A DNA stretch of 8,895 nucleotides from a bacterium. Lineage in GTDB: Bacteria; Patescibacteriota; Minisyncoccia; UBA6257; GWB1-50-10. Location: contig DAIDBF010000094.1 of the NCBI GenBank assembly GCA_027310235.1, forward strand, positions 1 through 8,895, written 5' to 3'. How positions within the stretch are numbered: the first letter of the stretch is position 1; each line of letters starts with the position of its first letter. The position numbers and the translations under genes are program-made. Shown here one piece after another: positions 1-5,908 of this stretch. The notes beneath the pieces are model-generated. The model made no database searches, was not told where the DNA came from, and saw only the letters and a program-made list of their open reading frames with translations.

Positions 1-2
1 GC

Positions 3-149
3 GACGCTTTCAACAAGGCCCTTACCGAGTGGCTTGTGGAGTACAACTTCAGGAGACCCCACCAGTCCCTTGATTATCTCACCCCGATTGAGTTCAATGA
101 GAAGTGTTACGAAGTGTCAGGGATGTACTCATCCAGTACAAATCGTTGA
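3..149 (+). CDS. DDE transposase, C-terminal end (IS481/IS3-type), cut by window edge
   Basis: The frame is open from base 3 to a TGA at 147-149 and gives the last 48 residues of a transposase. The segment reading W-L-V-E-Y-N, then R-R-P-H-Q-S-L, then L-T-P-I-E-F is the hallmark end of the integrase-core (rve) domain of IS3 and IS481-type transposases. In these enzymes the final catalytic Glu lies upstream, and the RPHxSL and TP motifs close the domain. The catalytic DDE residues would be left of the window, so I cannot tell whether the enzyme is intact. The right end of the element must lie within or soon after this frame. I cannot place the terminal inverted repeat because the left end is not visible. 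The choice between IS481 and IS3 is uncertain. Confidence 0.85.
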   Translation, partial: DAFNKALTEWLVEYNFRRPHQSLDYLTPIEFNEKCYEVSGMYSSSTNR

Positions 150-207
150 TTCATCCCTCTTTTTATTGTACACTTAAACCAATCATTCTTTAATAAAGAG
201 GTTTGCC

Positions 208-339
208 ATGGAATTTGTAGTAGAAACAATCATCGCCGCAGTGGGAGGAATATTACTCGCGCGATGGGTGGTAAAAAACGCCCAAAAGGAATTCCTCCGA
301 CAACTGGGCGGCCAGGAGGAGAAGAATAAACAAGGTTAA
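208..339 (+). CDS. 43-residue single-helix membrane microprotein
   Basis: ATG at 208 opens a 43-codon frame ending in TAA at 337-339. AGAGG at 197-201 sits 6 nt upstream and is one of the few well-placed Shine-Dalgarno sites here. Residues about 4-22 (VVETIIAAVGG, then ILLARWVV) form one hydrophobic helix. A short, highly charged tail follows (Lys, Arg, Glu, Gln; ending KNKQG). I do not recognise a family. Good ribosome site, hydrophobic pattern and an immediately following terminator argue that it is real rather than a chance frame. It lies 58 nt beyond the transposase stop, so it could be cargo of, or a neighbour to, the insertion sequence. Single-helix peptides of this shape include toxins of type I systems and small membrane regulators, but nothing here decides the role. 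Confidence 0.6.
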   Translation: MEFVVETIIAAVGGILLARWVVKNAQKEFLRQLGGQEEKNKQG

Positions 340-366
340 GTTTCTTTAAAACTTAACCTCTTTTTT
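333..366 (+). terminator. Rho-independent terminator after the microprotein gene
   Basis: An 11-bp perfect stem (AGGTTAAGTTT at 333-343 against AAACTTAACCT at 349-359) with a 5-nt loop is followed by C and six T (361-366). The 5' arm begins before the stop codon and includes it, so termination is packed directly onto the end of the 43-codon gene. The stem is AT-rich but perfect. It points rightward and would also insulate the leftward gene cluster beyond it from read-through out of the insertion sequence. Confidence 0.85.
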
Positions 367-389
367 CTATTGAGGCCGGGCCTCGATAG
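367..389. repeat. GC-rich palindrome, copy 1
   Basis: Arms CTATTGAGGCC (367-377) and GGCCTCGATAG (379-389) flank a single central G. Ten of 11 arm positions pair, and the exception is a T/G wobble. The same core (TATCGAGGCC arm, one unpaired centre, GGCCTCGATA arm) recurs at 7356-7376. It sits between the terminator at 333-366 and the stop codon of the leftward gene ending at 392. Function is unknown; a protein-binding site, a REP-like dispersed element or a transposon target are possible. Confidence 0.75.
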
Positions 390-391
390 AT

Positions 392-802
392 TCATGACCC
401 CCTTCCCTTGGAGATATCCTTACTCCATAAAACATTTTTTATTTCTTTCAATATGTCTCCTGGGACCGGATCTCTTACTGGTGCTTTTGCAGGATATCTC
501 CACACTGTAATAATCTTTATTGCTTTTTGTTTACTCTCCGGAATCTTGGCGAAGGAGGGTTTTTTCAACTTCGATTTTTTTTCCTGACTTCCACCAACAA
601 GTTTGTACATCACCCAAATCTCAGAGTATCGCTTGGTGCCCGCGGGTTGCATCACGGCAACTGTATGGGGCGCGATTCCTTCTTCATAACGTACGGGAAA
701 TCTGATAATCCGCTTCACGCGGCTCTCCGCAAGTCCATAGTATTTCATCTTCACGCGTGCGTGAATCGTCCAAAGATATTTTTCGGCAAAAGAGGAGAAC
801 AT
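392..802 (-). CDS. Conserved small protein of unknown function, possibly DUF4258/RelE-like
   Basis: The 136-residue frame runs from ATG (800-802) to TGA (392-394). Residues 11-36 contain W-T-I-H-A-R-x-K-M-x-Y-Y-G-L, then S-R-V-K-R-I-I. Residues 38-68 alternate as strands with P-H-T and a Y-S-E-I-W motif. A Lys-rich linker (75-95) is followed by a strand I-K-I-I-T-V-W-R-Y-P (95-104). The leading His-Ala-Arg-x-x-Met helix and the closing strand recall DUF4258/BrnT-like small proteins of the RelE superfamily, but this is a pattern impression, not a match. It starts 3 nt after the upstream PEBP gene stops, with GGAAG 6 nt before ATG, so the two are almost certainly cotranscribed. If it were a toxin I would expect an antitoxin beside it, and none is visible. 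Confidence 0.75.
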   Translation of the reverse strand: MFSSFAEKYLWTIHARVKMKYYGLAESRVKRIIRFPVRYEEGIAPHTVAVMQPAGTKRYSEIWVMYKLVGGSQEKKSKLKKPSFAKIPESKQKAIKIITVWRYPAKAPVRDPVPGDILKEIKNVLWSKDISKGRGS

Positions 803-805
803 GAA

Positions 806-1264
806 CTACTTCCGTCCGTATCTTCCCATAAGTACCGTCTCCTCAAGTACGTGTCCTTTAATCGCGGCTTCAAGATCAGATTTCGATGCACCCTGGGGCA
901 GATCAAACGTCGTATCGAGTGCATAAAGTTTGAACATATAGCGATGCGCATTGTTTCCGCGCGGCGGGCAGGGCCCTCCATAGTGCTCTTTCCCGAAACT
1001 GTTTTTTCCCTCTACCGCACCGAAAGGAATGTTGTCTTCCATCACATATTGCGTCTTCGGATCAATGTTCCAGAGAATCCAGTGATCCCATACGCCGCCG
1101 TTCGATGCGTCCGGATCATCCACGACGAGCGCGAACGATTTCGTCTCGTGCGGTGCGTTCCGAATCTCAAGCATCGGATTCACGTTATCGCCATCGCAAG
1201 TGAACTTCGCCGGAATCGGATCCCCGTCCCTGAAGGTCGAGCTTTTGAGTGCAAGATTTCCCAT
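806..1264 (-). CDS. YbhB/YbcL-family (PEBP, Raf kinase inhibitor-like) protein
   Basis: A 152-residue phosphatidylethanolamine-binding-protein family member. The expected order of motifs is present: start M-G-N-L-A-L-K-S-S-T-F with P-I-P-A-K-F-T-C-D-G (16-25); DDPDA (49-53); W-D-H-W (59-62); GGPCPPRG (96-103); H-R-Y (107-109) leading to F-K-L-Y-A-L. The Asp, Pro-rich and His-Arg-Tyr motifs line the conserved anion-binding pocket. Bacterial members are small cytoplasmic or periplasmic proteins whose ligand is mostly unknown. I chose the ATG at 1262-1264. It matches the usual N-terminus and has AGAGGA (1274-1279) 9 nt upstream, while the frame extends to an ATG at 1319-1321 that lacks a ribosome site. 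A -10-like TATAGT lies at 1281-1286. It is first in a two-gene leftward unit. Identity is firm; biochemical role is not. Confidence 0.95.
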   Translation of the reverse strand: MGNLALKSSTFRDGDPIPAKFTCDGDNVNPMLEIRNAPHETKSFALVVDDPDASNGGVWDHWILWNIDPKTQYVMEDNIPFGAVEGKNSFGKEHYGGPCPPRGNNAHRYMFKLYALDTTFDLPQGASKSDLEAAIKGHVLEETVLMGRYGRK

Positions 1265-1363
1265 ATGTTTTATTCCTCTCACTATAGCGGAAAGAGCGAG
1301 AATCGGCATCTTCCCTTTCATACATCAATTCTACTTTCTTTGCATATCAACCTCAAAGTGACG

Positions 1364-1446
1364 GTGTGGTCTTGATAATTTCAAAAGTGGGTAAGACTTG
1401 GCCAAGCGGTCCGGAGCGCACACTTTTGGGGTTATCAAGACCACAC
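1364..1446 (+). repeat. Long inverted repeat with U-G wobble pairs, upstream of dnaX
   Basis: Two 26-nt arms (1364-1389 and 1421-1446) flank a 31-nt centre. Pairing is GTGTGGTCTTGATAA with TTATCAAGACCACAC (15 bp), then three T opposite three G, then CAAAAGTG with CACTTTTG (8 bp). In plus-strand RNA the T/G positions are U-G wobbles, giving 26 continuous pairs; in minus-strand RNA they would be A-C mismatches. The centre contains a perfect 10-base palindrome, CTTGGCCAAG (1397-1406). The element ends 48 nt before the dnaX start. It could be a structured leader or small RNA, or a MITE-like remnant; I see no target duplication at its ends. There is no T-tract after it, so it is not a standard terminator. 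Confidence 0.8.
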
Positions 1447-1479
1447 GAACATCCTCTTCTCGACACTCTTTGAACATGG

Positions 1480-1485
1480 TATAAC
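1480..1485 (+). promoter_or_regulatory. Candidate -10 box of dnaX (leaderless type)
   Basis: TATAAC ends 9 nt before the dnaX ATG, which would place transcription start within a few bases of the start codon. No clear -35 is seen 16-18 nt upstream. AGGA at 1490-1493 is only 1 nt from ATG, too close for normal Shine-Dalgarno use. This fits a leaderless or nearly leaderless transcript, and would leave the inverted repeat at 1364-1446 outside that mRNA. Confidence 0.5.
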
Positions 1486-1494
1486 GGTTAGGAT

Positions 1495-2622
1495 ATGCCG
1501 CATCTCGCGTTTTACCGCAAATACCGACCCCTCGCCTTCGAGGATTTCGTGGGACAAGAACACGTTGTCCGGATCCTCAAAGAGGCGGCGCGGCAGGACA
1601 AACTTGCACACGCGTATCTTCTTGCGGGACCCCGCGGTACGGGGAAGACCACGACGGCGCGCTTGATCGCGAAAATCGCAAACTGCGAAAAACGCGCGAA
1701 CGACGCGAAGTTCACCGCGAGAGGCGAGCCGTGCAATGAATGCGCCGTCTGCCGCGCGATCGACGAAGGACATGCGATCGACGTCATCGAGATCGACGCC
1801 GCCTCGAATCGCGGGATCGACGAGATACGAAACTTAAAGGAAAGCGTTCGCGTCACGCCCTCGACCGCGCGCTACAAAGTGTTCATCATCGACGAGGCGC
1901 ACATGCTTACGAAGGACGCGTGGAACGCGCTCTTGAAGACCCTCGAAGAACCGCCCGCGCACGTGATACTTATCCTCGCGACGACGGAGATCGAAAAAGT
2001 GCCTTTGACTATCAGTTCACGCACGCAGAAGTTCTATTTCAAACGCGCCACGCTTCAGGAGATCACGAAAAAATTGAAGAAAGTGATCAACGACGAGGGA
2101 ATCAAGATATCGAACGAAGCGTTGAACCTCGTCGCAACCTCCGCGGAGGGAAGCTTCAGAGACGCGGAATCGCTTCTTGACCAGCTCATTTCTTTGGACG
2201 ACAAGGATATTACGCTTCCCGAGGTGGAACATATGATAGGAAAAGTAGGATTCGACAAGCTCTCCCGCTTCGCAAAACTTTTGCTCCGCGCCGAAGTGGA
2301 CGAGGCGCTTGCGGCGCTTGCGGAAATCGAAGACGGAGGATTCAATCTCGTGCAGTTTACGAAGGATTTGATCCAGTATCTCCGCCGTGTCACGGTGCTC
2401 GCGACGAATCCCAAGATGGAGCAATATTTTAAGGAAGAACTCATGGAGGAGCATTTGAAGATGATTACGGATGCGGCAAAACTCTTCACACCCGCGCACA
2501 TAAAGCTCCTCGAGGCACTCATGGAGGCGTACGGAGAGATGCGCTACAGCCAGTTTCCTATTATTCCGCTCGAAGTCGCGATCATAGACACTCTGGAATC
2601 TCCAAAGAAAGCTAAAGCGTAA
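1495..2622 (+). CDS. dnaX: DNA polymerase III gamma/tau subunit, short form
   Basis: The ATPase of the clamp-loader complex, which opens the sliding clamp and loads it on primed DNA in the replisome. Seen in order: N-terminal YRKYRP...F-E-D-F-V-G-Q (7-21); Walker A GPRGTGKT (45-52); four zinc-binding Cys (64, 80, 83, 86); Walker B with D133-E134-A-H; sensor 1 LATTE (161-165); the S-S-R motif with R176 as arginine finger; sensor 2 in G-S-F-R-D-A-E (R222). The collar domain fills roughly 240-365. At 375 residues it ends after domain III. The DnaB- and polymerase-binding domains IV-V of a full tau (about 640 residues in E. coli) are absent, so it is gamma-like by gene length and needs no programmed frameshift. 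The last 11 nt overlap the convergent gene ending at 2612. Base composition in the first half is visibly G/C-rich compared with the flanking minus-strand genes. Confidence 0.97.
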   Translation: MPHLAFYRKYRPLAFEDFVGQEHVVRILKEAARQDKLAHAYLLAGPRGTGKTTTARLIAKIANCEKRANDAKFTARGEPCNECAVCRAIDEGHAIDVIEIDAASNRGIDEIRNLKESVRVTPSTARYKVFIIDEAHMLTKDAWNALLKTLEEPPAHVILILATTEIEKVPLTISSRTQKFYFKRATLQEITKKLKKVINDEGIKISNEALNLVATSAEGSFRDAESLLDQLISLDDKDITLPEVEHMIGKVGFDKLSRFAKLLLRAEVDEALAALAEIEDGGFNLVQFTKDLIQYLRRVTVLATNPKMEQYFKEELMEEHLKMITDAAKLFTPAHIKLLEALMEAYGEMRYSQFPIIPLEVAIIDTLESPKKAKA

Positions 2623-3280
2623 GTGAGGCGAAAAGCGGAACGGTAAGGAGCCACGGCGCGAGCGCAAGCGCCGCAAATGCTCCCAAAAGAAACGGCACCC
2701 CGAGTGTCGTGTAGTATTCTTTAAAAAACACCGTTTTTACGATTGAAACGAGCACCACGAAAAGAAACGCGAGCGGGAGAAAGACAAGGAACAGGGGCCA
2801 ACCCACAAGAAGCGAGAGAAGGAATCCTAAGTTCGTCTCCCCTTCTTCGAAAAAGCGCCCGTTATACTTCTTGAGAACTCCCAAAAACCAGAAGAATACG
2901 AATGCGATGAGGATGTTTAAGATTACCGGAAACCAGAAATGCTGGAGCGAATAGAAAATAAAATATCTCGACGGTGCCTGAAATATTTCCGGAAGCGCTT
3001 CGACAAGCGGTACGGGAATGTTTTTGGGAAGCGACGTCGTGAGGAACGACCGCGAGAGATCGCCCTCTGACCACACGTAATGCTGGCCCCACGTGAGAAG
3101 TCCCGCGTAGAAAATCATAAAGACGACGCTTACAAGCGCAAGCATACGGAAGAGCTTCTTTCGCTTCGCTTCTTTCTCGCCGCGGTACCTGAAATAGAAA
3201 AAGGCGGCGAAGAGGAAAACCACCCACGAGAACACTCGGGGAAGCCATTCCAGAAACGGGCCGATAAGAAAATTGATCAT
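2612..3280 (-). CDS. Multi-pass membrane protein of unknown function
   Basis: 222 residues, from ATG (3278-3280) to TAG (2612-2614). Hydrophobic stretches at about 12-31, 43-64, 117-136, 151-180 (long enough for two passes) and 190-215 suggest five or six membrane helices. Between helices 2 and 3 is a 50-residue polar loop with W-G-Q-H-Y-V-W and a P-S-R-Y-F-I-F-Y segment. A charged R-F-F-E-E-G-E-T motif (142-149) precedes the fourth hydrophobic stretch, and Y-T-T-L-G-x-P (190-196) opens the last. I recognise no enzyme signature; it resembles conserved hypothetical membrane proteins of CPR genomes. It starts 17 nt after the S51 peptidase gene and has no clear ribosome site, so it is probably the last gene of that leftward series. 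Its end overlaps the dnaX end by 11 nt. Confidence 0.85.
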   Translation of the reverse strand: MINFLIGPFLEWLPRVFSWVVFLFAAFFYFRYRGEKEAKRKKLFRMLALVSVVFMIFYAGLLTWGQHYVWSEGDLSRSFLTTSLPKNIPVPLVEALPEIFQAPSRYFIFYSLQHFWFPVILNILIAFVFFWFLGVLKKYNGRFFEEGETNLGFLLSLLVGWPLFLVFLPLAFLFVVLVSIVKTVFFKEYYTTLGVPFLLGAFAALALAPWLLTVPLFASLTL

Positions 3281-3297
3281 AATAGCGAATCGAAAGA

Positions 3298-3960
3298 TTA
3301 TTTATTAAAAATCAAATATTTCCCTTCGCTCACCACTTTGACTTTCCCGTTAATGATTTTCAGAGCGGATTGATCATCAAGCGCATAAAGCGGTTTCTTA
3401 ATTTGACCTGCAATTTTCTGAAGAAAATTCTTTCTTAATTTGGGGAAATATGACGAATTAAGATGTGGACGTGTATAGAAATCGACAAATCCAAGAGCCT
3501 TATTGGCTTTATATCCGAACTTCTTTTCATAGTAGAGACGTTTATCTTTGTTACTTAATTCGAGTGTAGGCGCTGTCACGACACTTCCTGCACTGATCCC
3601 TGCGTATACTCTTGTTTTCAAGAGTCCCCGGAGTATCTTTTTCAAACCCGACTGCTCAAGCCAATACATAAGATGGGGAGAATTGCCTCCTGAGAAGAAG
3701 AGAACGTCGGCCGCTTTTAACCTCGGAAGCCATACCTCTTTCGGAAGTACCGAAATATCAACTATATCGAGCTTTTTTAATTTTTGTTTTTTAAGATTAT
3801 AAAGGTCGGTCACGAACCATCCCTTATCCTCGTCATTGATGTTTGCCGCGGTGGGAATGAAGGCAATAATCGTATCGGCAGGTTTCTTCCCTACCAGTTC
3901 AAAAAGAGCTTTCGCTATAGATTTGTTGCTTAATCCCGCAGACGTAAGTAAAAGTTTCAT
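3298..3960 (-). CDS. Peptidase S51 family protein (peptidase E-like)
   Basis: A 220-residue serine peptidase of the S51 family, which in characterised members cleaves Asp-X dipeptides (peptidase E) or cyanophycin. Visible features: N-terminal MKLLLTSAG; GGN turn (91-93) that helps form the oxyanion hole; nucleophile elbow A-G-I-S-A-G-S with Ser123; candidate catalytic His166 in T-R-P-H-L-N-S; late strand Y-A-L-D-D-Q-S-A-L. Length matches peptidase E (about 230) rather than cyanophycinase, which is usually longer. I chose the ATG at 3958-3960 because family members begin MKLLLTS. An upstream in-frame ATG at 3976-3978 would add six odd residues and overlap the preceding gene. The preceding aminotransferase stops 7 nt upstream. 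A -10-like TGTAAT (3967-3972) lies 6 nt before ATG and there is no Shine-Dalgarno site. Substrate is not determined by the sequence. Confidence 0.9.
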   Translation of the reverse strand: MKLLLTSAGLSNKSIAKALFELVGKKPADTIIAFIPTAANINDEDKGWFVTDLYNLKKQKLKKLDIVDISVLPKEVWLPRLKAADVLFFSGGNSPHLMYWLEQSGLKKILRGLLKTRVYAGISAGSVVTAPTLELSNKDKRLYYEKKFGYKANKALGFVDFYTRPHLNSSYFPKLRKNFLQKIAGQIKKPLYALDDQSALKIINGKVKVVSEGKYLIFNK

Positions 3961-3967
3961 ACAAAGA

Positions 3968-5176
3968 TTACAATCCAAGGTGAGAAGTCAAAATCCCCAA
4001 CCCTTCATCGAGAAGCTCCTGAGAAATGGTGAGCGGAGGCATGATCTGCATGTTATCCTTGCTACCCACAACAACATGGAGACCGTCCGCGAACGCCTTC
4101 CTTCGCACTTCCGCGCACGTCTCCGCATCCTTGAATTGAAGCCCTATTTCCATCCCCCTGCCGCGCACATCCACCACCACATCTCCGATAAAGGCCTCCA
4201 GTTTTTCCATAATATAACTCCCCTTTTGTTCAGCCACTTCCCACATTTTGTCCCGTTGATGAATCTGTAATGTTTTCAGTGCCGCCGCGCACGCGATCGG
4301 CGTCCATCCGAACGTGGAAATCAAAACGGCATCCGTAAATGCCTGTTCGAAAACTTTGGACTGTCCGACTACCGTTCCGATAGCCACAGTTCCATTTGAG
4401 ATACCCTTCGCAAAGACAACCATATCGGGAATAACATTTTCGTGTTCGATCCCGAAGAGCTTTCCCGTACGTGAGAAGCCGGTGCCCACCTCATCCACAA
4501 TGAGTAACGTACCAAACCTCTTCGTGAGTTCCCTGACTTTTCCGAGAAATCCCGGGTATGCTACAAGCGTCGATCCCCATCCGGTAATAATGCCCGGCTC
4601 GGTAACCACCGCCGCCACGTCCTCTTTTGAAAGTAATTTTTCGAGCTCCGAGACAAACTGATCAAAACTTTCCTTGCCCGATCGTTCATTAGGAAAGGGC
4701 ATCTGAGTGATCTCGGGAACCAACGGCGCAAGCTTCTCCGGCGTGCCGGGCGCATTCCCGAGCGCAAGCGAGGCAAAGAGCTGTCCGTGATATAAATTGC
4801 TGAACCCGATGATTTTTTTCCGATTAGTGTAGGTACGGGCTATTTTGATCGCCACCTCGACCGATTCCGTGCCTCCTGTTTCTTTCACGCATGCATCGAG
4901 TTCCTTAGGGAGCGCAGCGGTAAGCGCCGCGGCGTATGCCTCCTGAATAGGATCGGATCCCCATAAAAGACCCTGCACATTCTTCTTTACCTGCTCTATC
5001 ACCGCCTGATTTACCTCGGGGTTATTCCAACCGAGATTTGTCACGTTCCACCCAGAGGTGAAATCGATGTAGTGTTTTCCGTTCCTGTCCCATAACTCGG
5101 CGCCCTCCGCCTTCGAGAGAGGAAAAAATTCATACTTACCTTTGAAGTTCCGATAGACAATGCTGTTTTCGATCAT
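3968..5176 (-). CDS. Class III PLP-dependent aminotransferase
   Basis: A 402-residue fold-type I enzyme of the class III (ornithine/acetylornithine/omega-amino acid) aminotransferase family. In order: W-D-x-x-G-K-x-Y-I-D-F (29-39); phosphate-binding region T-G-G-T-E-S-V-E-V-A-I-K (100-111); Tyr129-His-Gly, whose aromatic ring normally stacks on PLP; E193 in V-T-E-P; D228 in V-D-E-V, which holds the pyridine nitrogen; Schiff-base Lys257 in F-A-K-G-I-S-N-G; T288 in S-T-F-G-W; R-G-R-G-M (338-342); closing P-P-L-T-I-S. The usual N-S-G-T/A-E-A motif reads E-T-G-G-T-E-S, an unusual variant. The substrate cannot be assigned. It begins 20 nt after the HAD gene with its own -10 (5185-5190) 8 nt before ATG. 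Neighbours do not form a recognisable biosynthetic pathway. Confidence 0.93.
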   Translation of the reverse strand: MIENSIVYRNFKGKYEFFPLSKAEGAELWDRNGKHYIDFTSGWNVTNLGWNNPEVNQAVIEQVKKNVQGLLWGSDPIQEAYAAALTAALPKELDACVKETGGTESVEVAIKIARTYTNRKKIIGFSNLYHGQLFASLALGNAPGTPEKLAPLVPEITQMPFPNERSGKESFDQFVSELEKLLSKEDVAAVVTEPGIITGWGSTLVAYPGFLGKVRELTKRFGTLLIVDEVGTGFSRTGKLFGIEHENVIPDMVVFAKGISNGTVAIGTVVGQSKVFEQAFTDAVLISTFGWTPIACAAALKTLQIHQRDKMWEVAEQKGSYIMEKLEAFIGDVVVDVRGRGMEIGLQFKDAETCAEVRRKAFADGLHVVVGSKDNMQIMPPLTISQELLDEGLGILTSHLGL

Positions 5177-5184
5177 GTTATGTA

Positions 5185-5190
5185 ATTATA
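5185..5190 (-). promoter_or_regulatory. -10 box TATAAT of the aminotransferase gene (leaderless type)
   Basis: Read on the minus strand, a perfect TATAAT lies 8 nt before the ATG at 5174-5176, so transcription should begin at or next to the start codon. The hexamer 17 nt further upstream (TAATGG) is a poor -35. No Shine-Dalgarno sequence precedes this ATG. It lies in the 20-nt gap after the HAD gene, so the aminotransferase may be transcribed both from here and by read-through. Confidence 0.6.
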
Positions 5191-5196
5191 CACCCT

Positions 5197-5850
5197 TTAG
5201 AGGAGGTCCATTATCTCACTGAGGTTCCCGACTTTTTTCCAGGCAATATCCTCGAGATGATGCGCACCTTCCGATCTCACCATTATCCCGTTCCCTGTGA
5301 GGGAGAATAGCTTTACGTCGTTATACCCGTCGCCGACCACGACGCAATCCAAAGGGTCGAGATTCTGTTCGCGGCAAAATTCCAAAAACTGCTCGAGTTT
5401 TTTCTCGTCCTGCTTTACCTCGTAATCGAAATCTATCAGTTTCCCGTTTTCATCCCATACGAACTGCGCATTCGGTATAAAATGTGTTATGCCGAGCCGC
5501 TTCGCAACCACCTCGGCATAAAGATCGACGGCACCGGTAATGAGGCAGATAAGGTATCCTTTCGACTTCAGGTGGTTAACGAGTTCTTCCGCTCCTTCCC
5601 GAAAGGGCCAGTCCATAAACAGCTTCTCGAAAAAGTTCTTATTGGCATTTCCGGTTGCTTGCCACAATTTGAGTAACTCCCCTTTCGAGATCTCGTAAGC
5701 TATTGTTCCGTCGCGATGCCCACGATAAAGCTCCAGATGTTTTTCTACCGATCCGCCCAGATCTCTCGTAAGCGCGGTCCACGACACATCCGGAGTCAGT
5801 GTGCCGTCGATATCGAATATAACCGCTTTGAATGGATGGCTGTTGTTCAT
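5197..5850 (-). CDS. HAD-superfamily hydrolase, phosphoserine phosphatase-like (HAD-IB)
   Basis: A 217-residue haloacid-dehalogenase-type phosphatase. Motif I is F-D-I-D-G-T-L-T with nucleophile Asp13 and acid/base Asp15. Motif II is L-I-T-G with Thr105. Motif III is probably Lys146 or Lys150. Motif IV is G-D-G-Y-N-D (173-178). The helical cap between motifs I and II (about 20-90) and the G-D-G-x-N-D form are those of SerB-like type IB phosphatases, so a small phosphorylated metabolite is the likely substrate. No ACT domain is present. It is first of the four-gene leftward series; a good promoter lies at 5885-5913. The ATG at 5848-5850 has no recognisable ribosome-binding site. Serine biosynthesis is possible but not shown, since no serA or serC is visible. 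Confidence 0.92.
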   Translation of the reverse strand: MNNSHPFKAVIFDIDGTLTPDVSWTALTRDLGGSVEKHLELYRGHRDGTIAYEISKGELLKLWQATGNANKNFFEKLFMDWPFREGAEELVNHLKSKGYLICLITGAVDLYAEVVAKRLGITHFIPNAQFVWDENGKLIDFDYEVKQDEKKLEQFLEFCREQNLDPLDCVVVGDGYNDVKLFSLTGNGIMVRSEGAHHLEDIAWKKVGNLSEIMDLL

Positions 5851-5879
5851 ATGCCAACTTCGACTCTTGGGGCTTTGGT

Positions 5880-5908
5880 TTGAAATTATCCAATAAATAA
5901 GTTATTTT
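5880..5908 (+). promoter_or_regulatory. Candidate tRNA-Gln promoter
   Basis: TTGAAA (5880-5885), a 17-nt spacer and TATTTT (5903-5908) point rightward to a start near 5915, about 17 nt before tRNA-Gln. The -35 is good (5/6) and the -10 modest (4/6). It overlaps almost completely with the leftward HAD promoter, so the two polymerases could not occupy the site at once. Confidence 0.5.

Noticed and set aside
1319..1321. Upstream ATG for the PEBP gene adding 19 residues
   Set aside because: The added residues do not resemble the family or a good signal peptide, and the ATG at 1262-1264 has the ribosome-binding site.
527..1375. Long plus-strand open frame of 282 codons
   Set aside because: It lies antisense to the PEBP gene and the 392-802 gene, whose motifs are unambiguous, and its translation shows no domain pattern.
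1740..2676. Open frames within dnaX on both strands
   Set aside because: They are Arg- or Ser-rich shadows of the strongly biased dnaX coding sequence and have no independent start signals.
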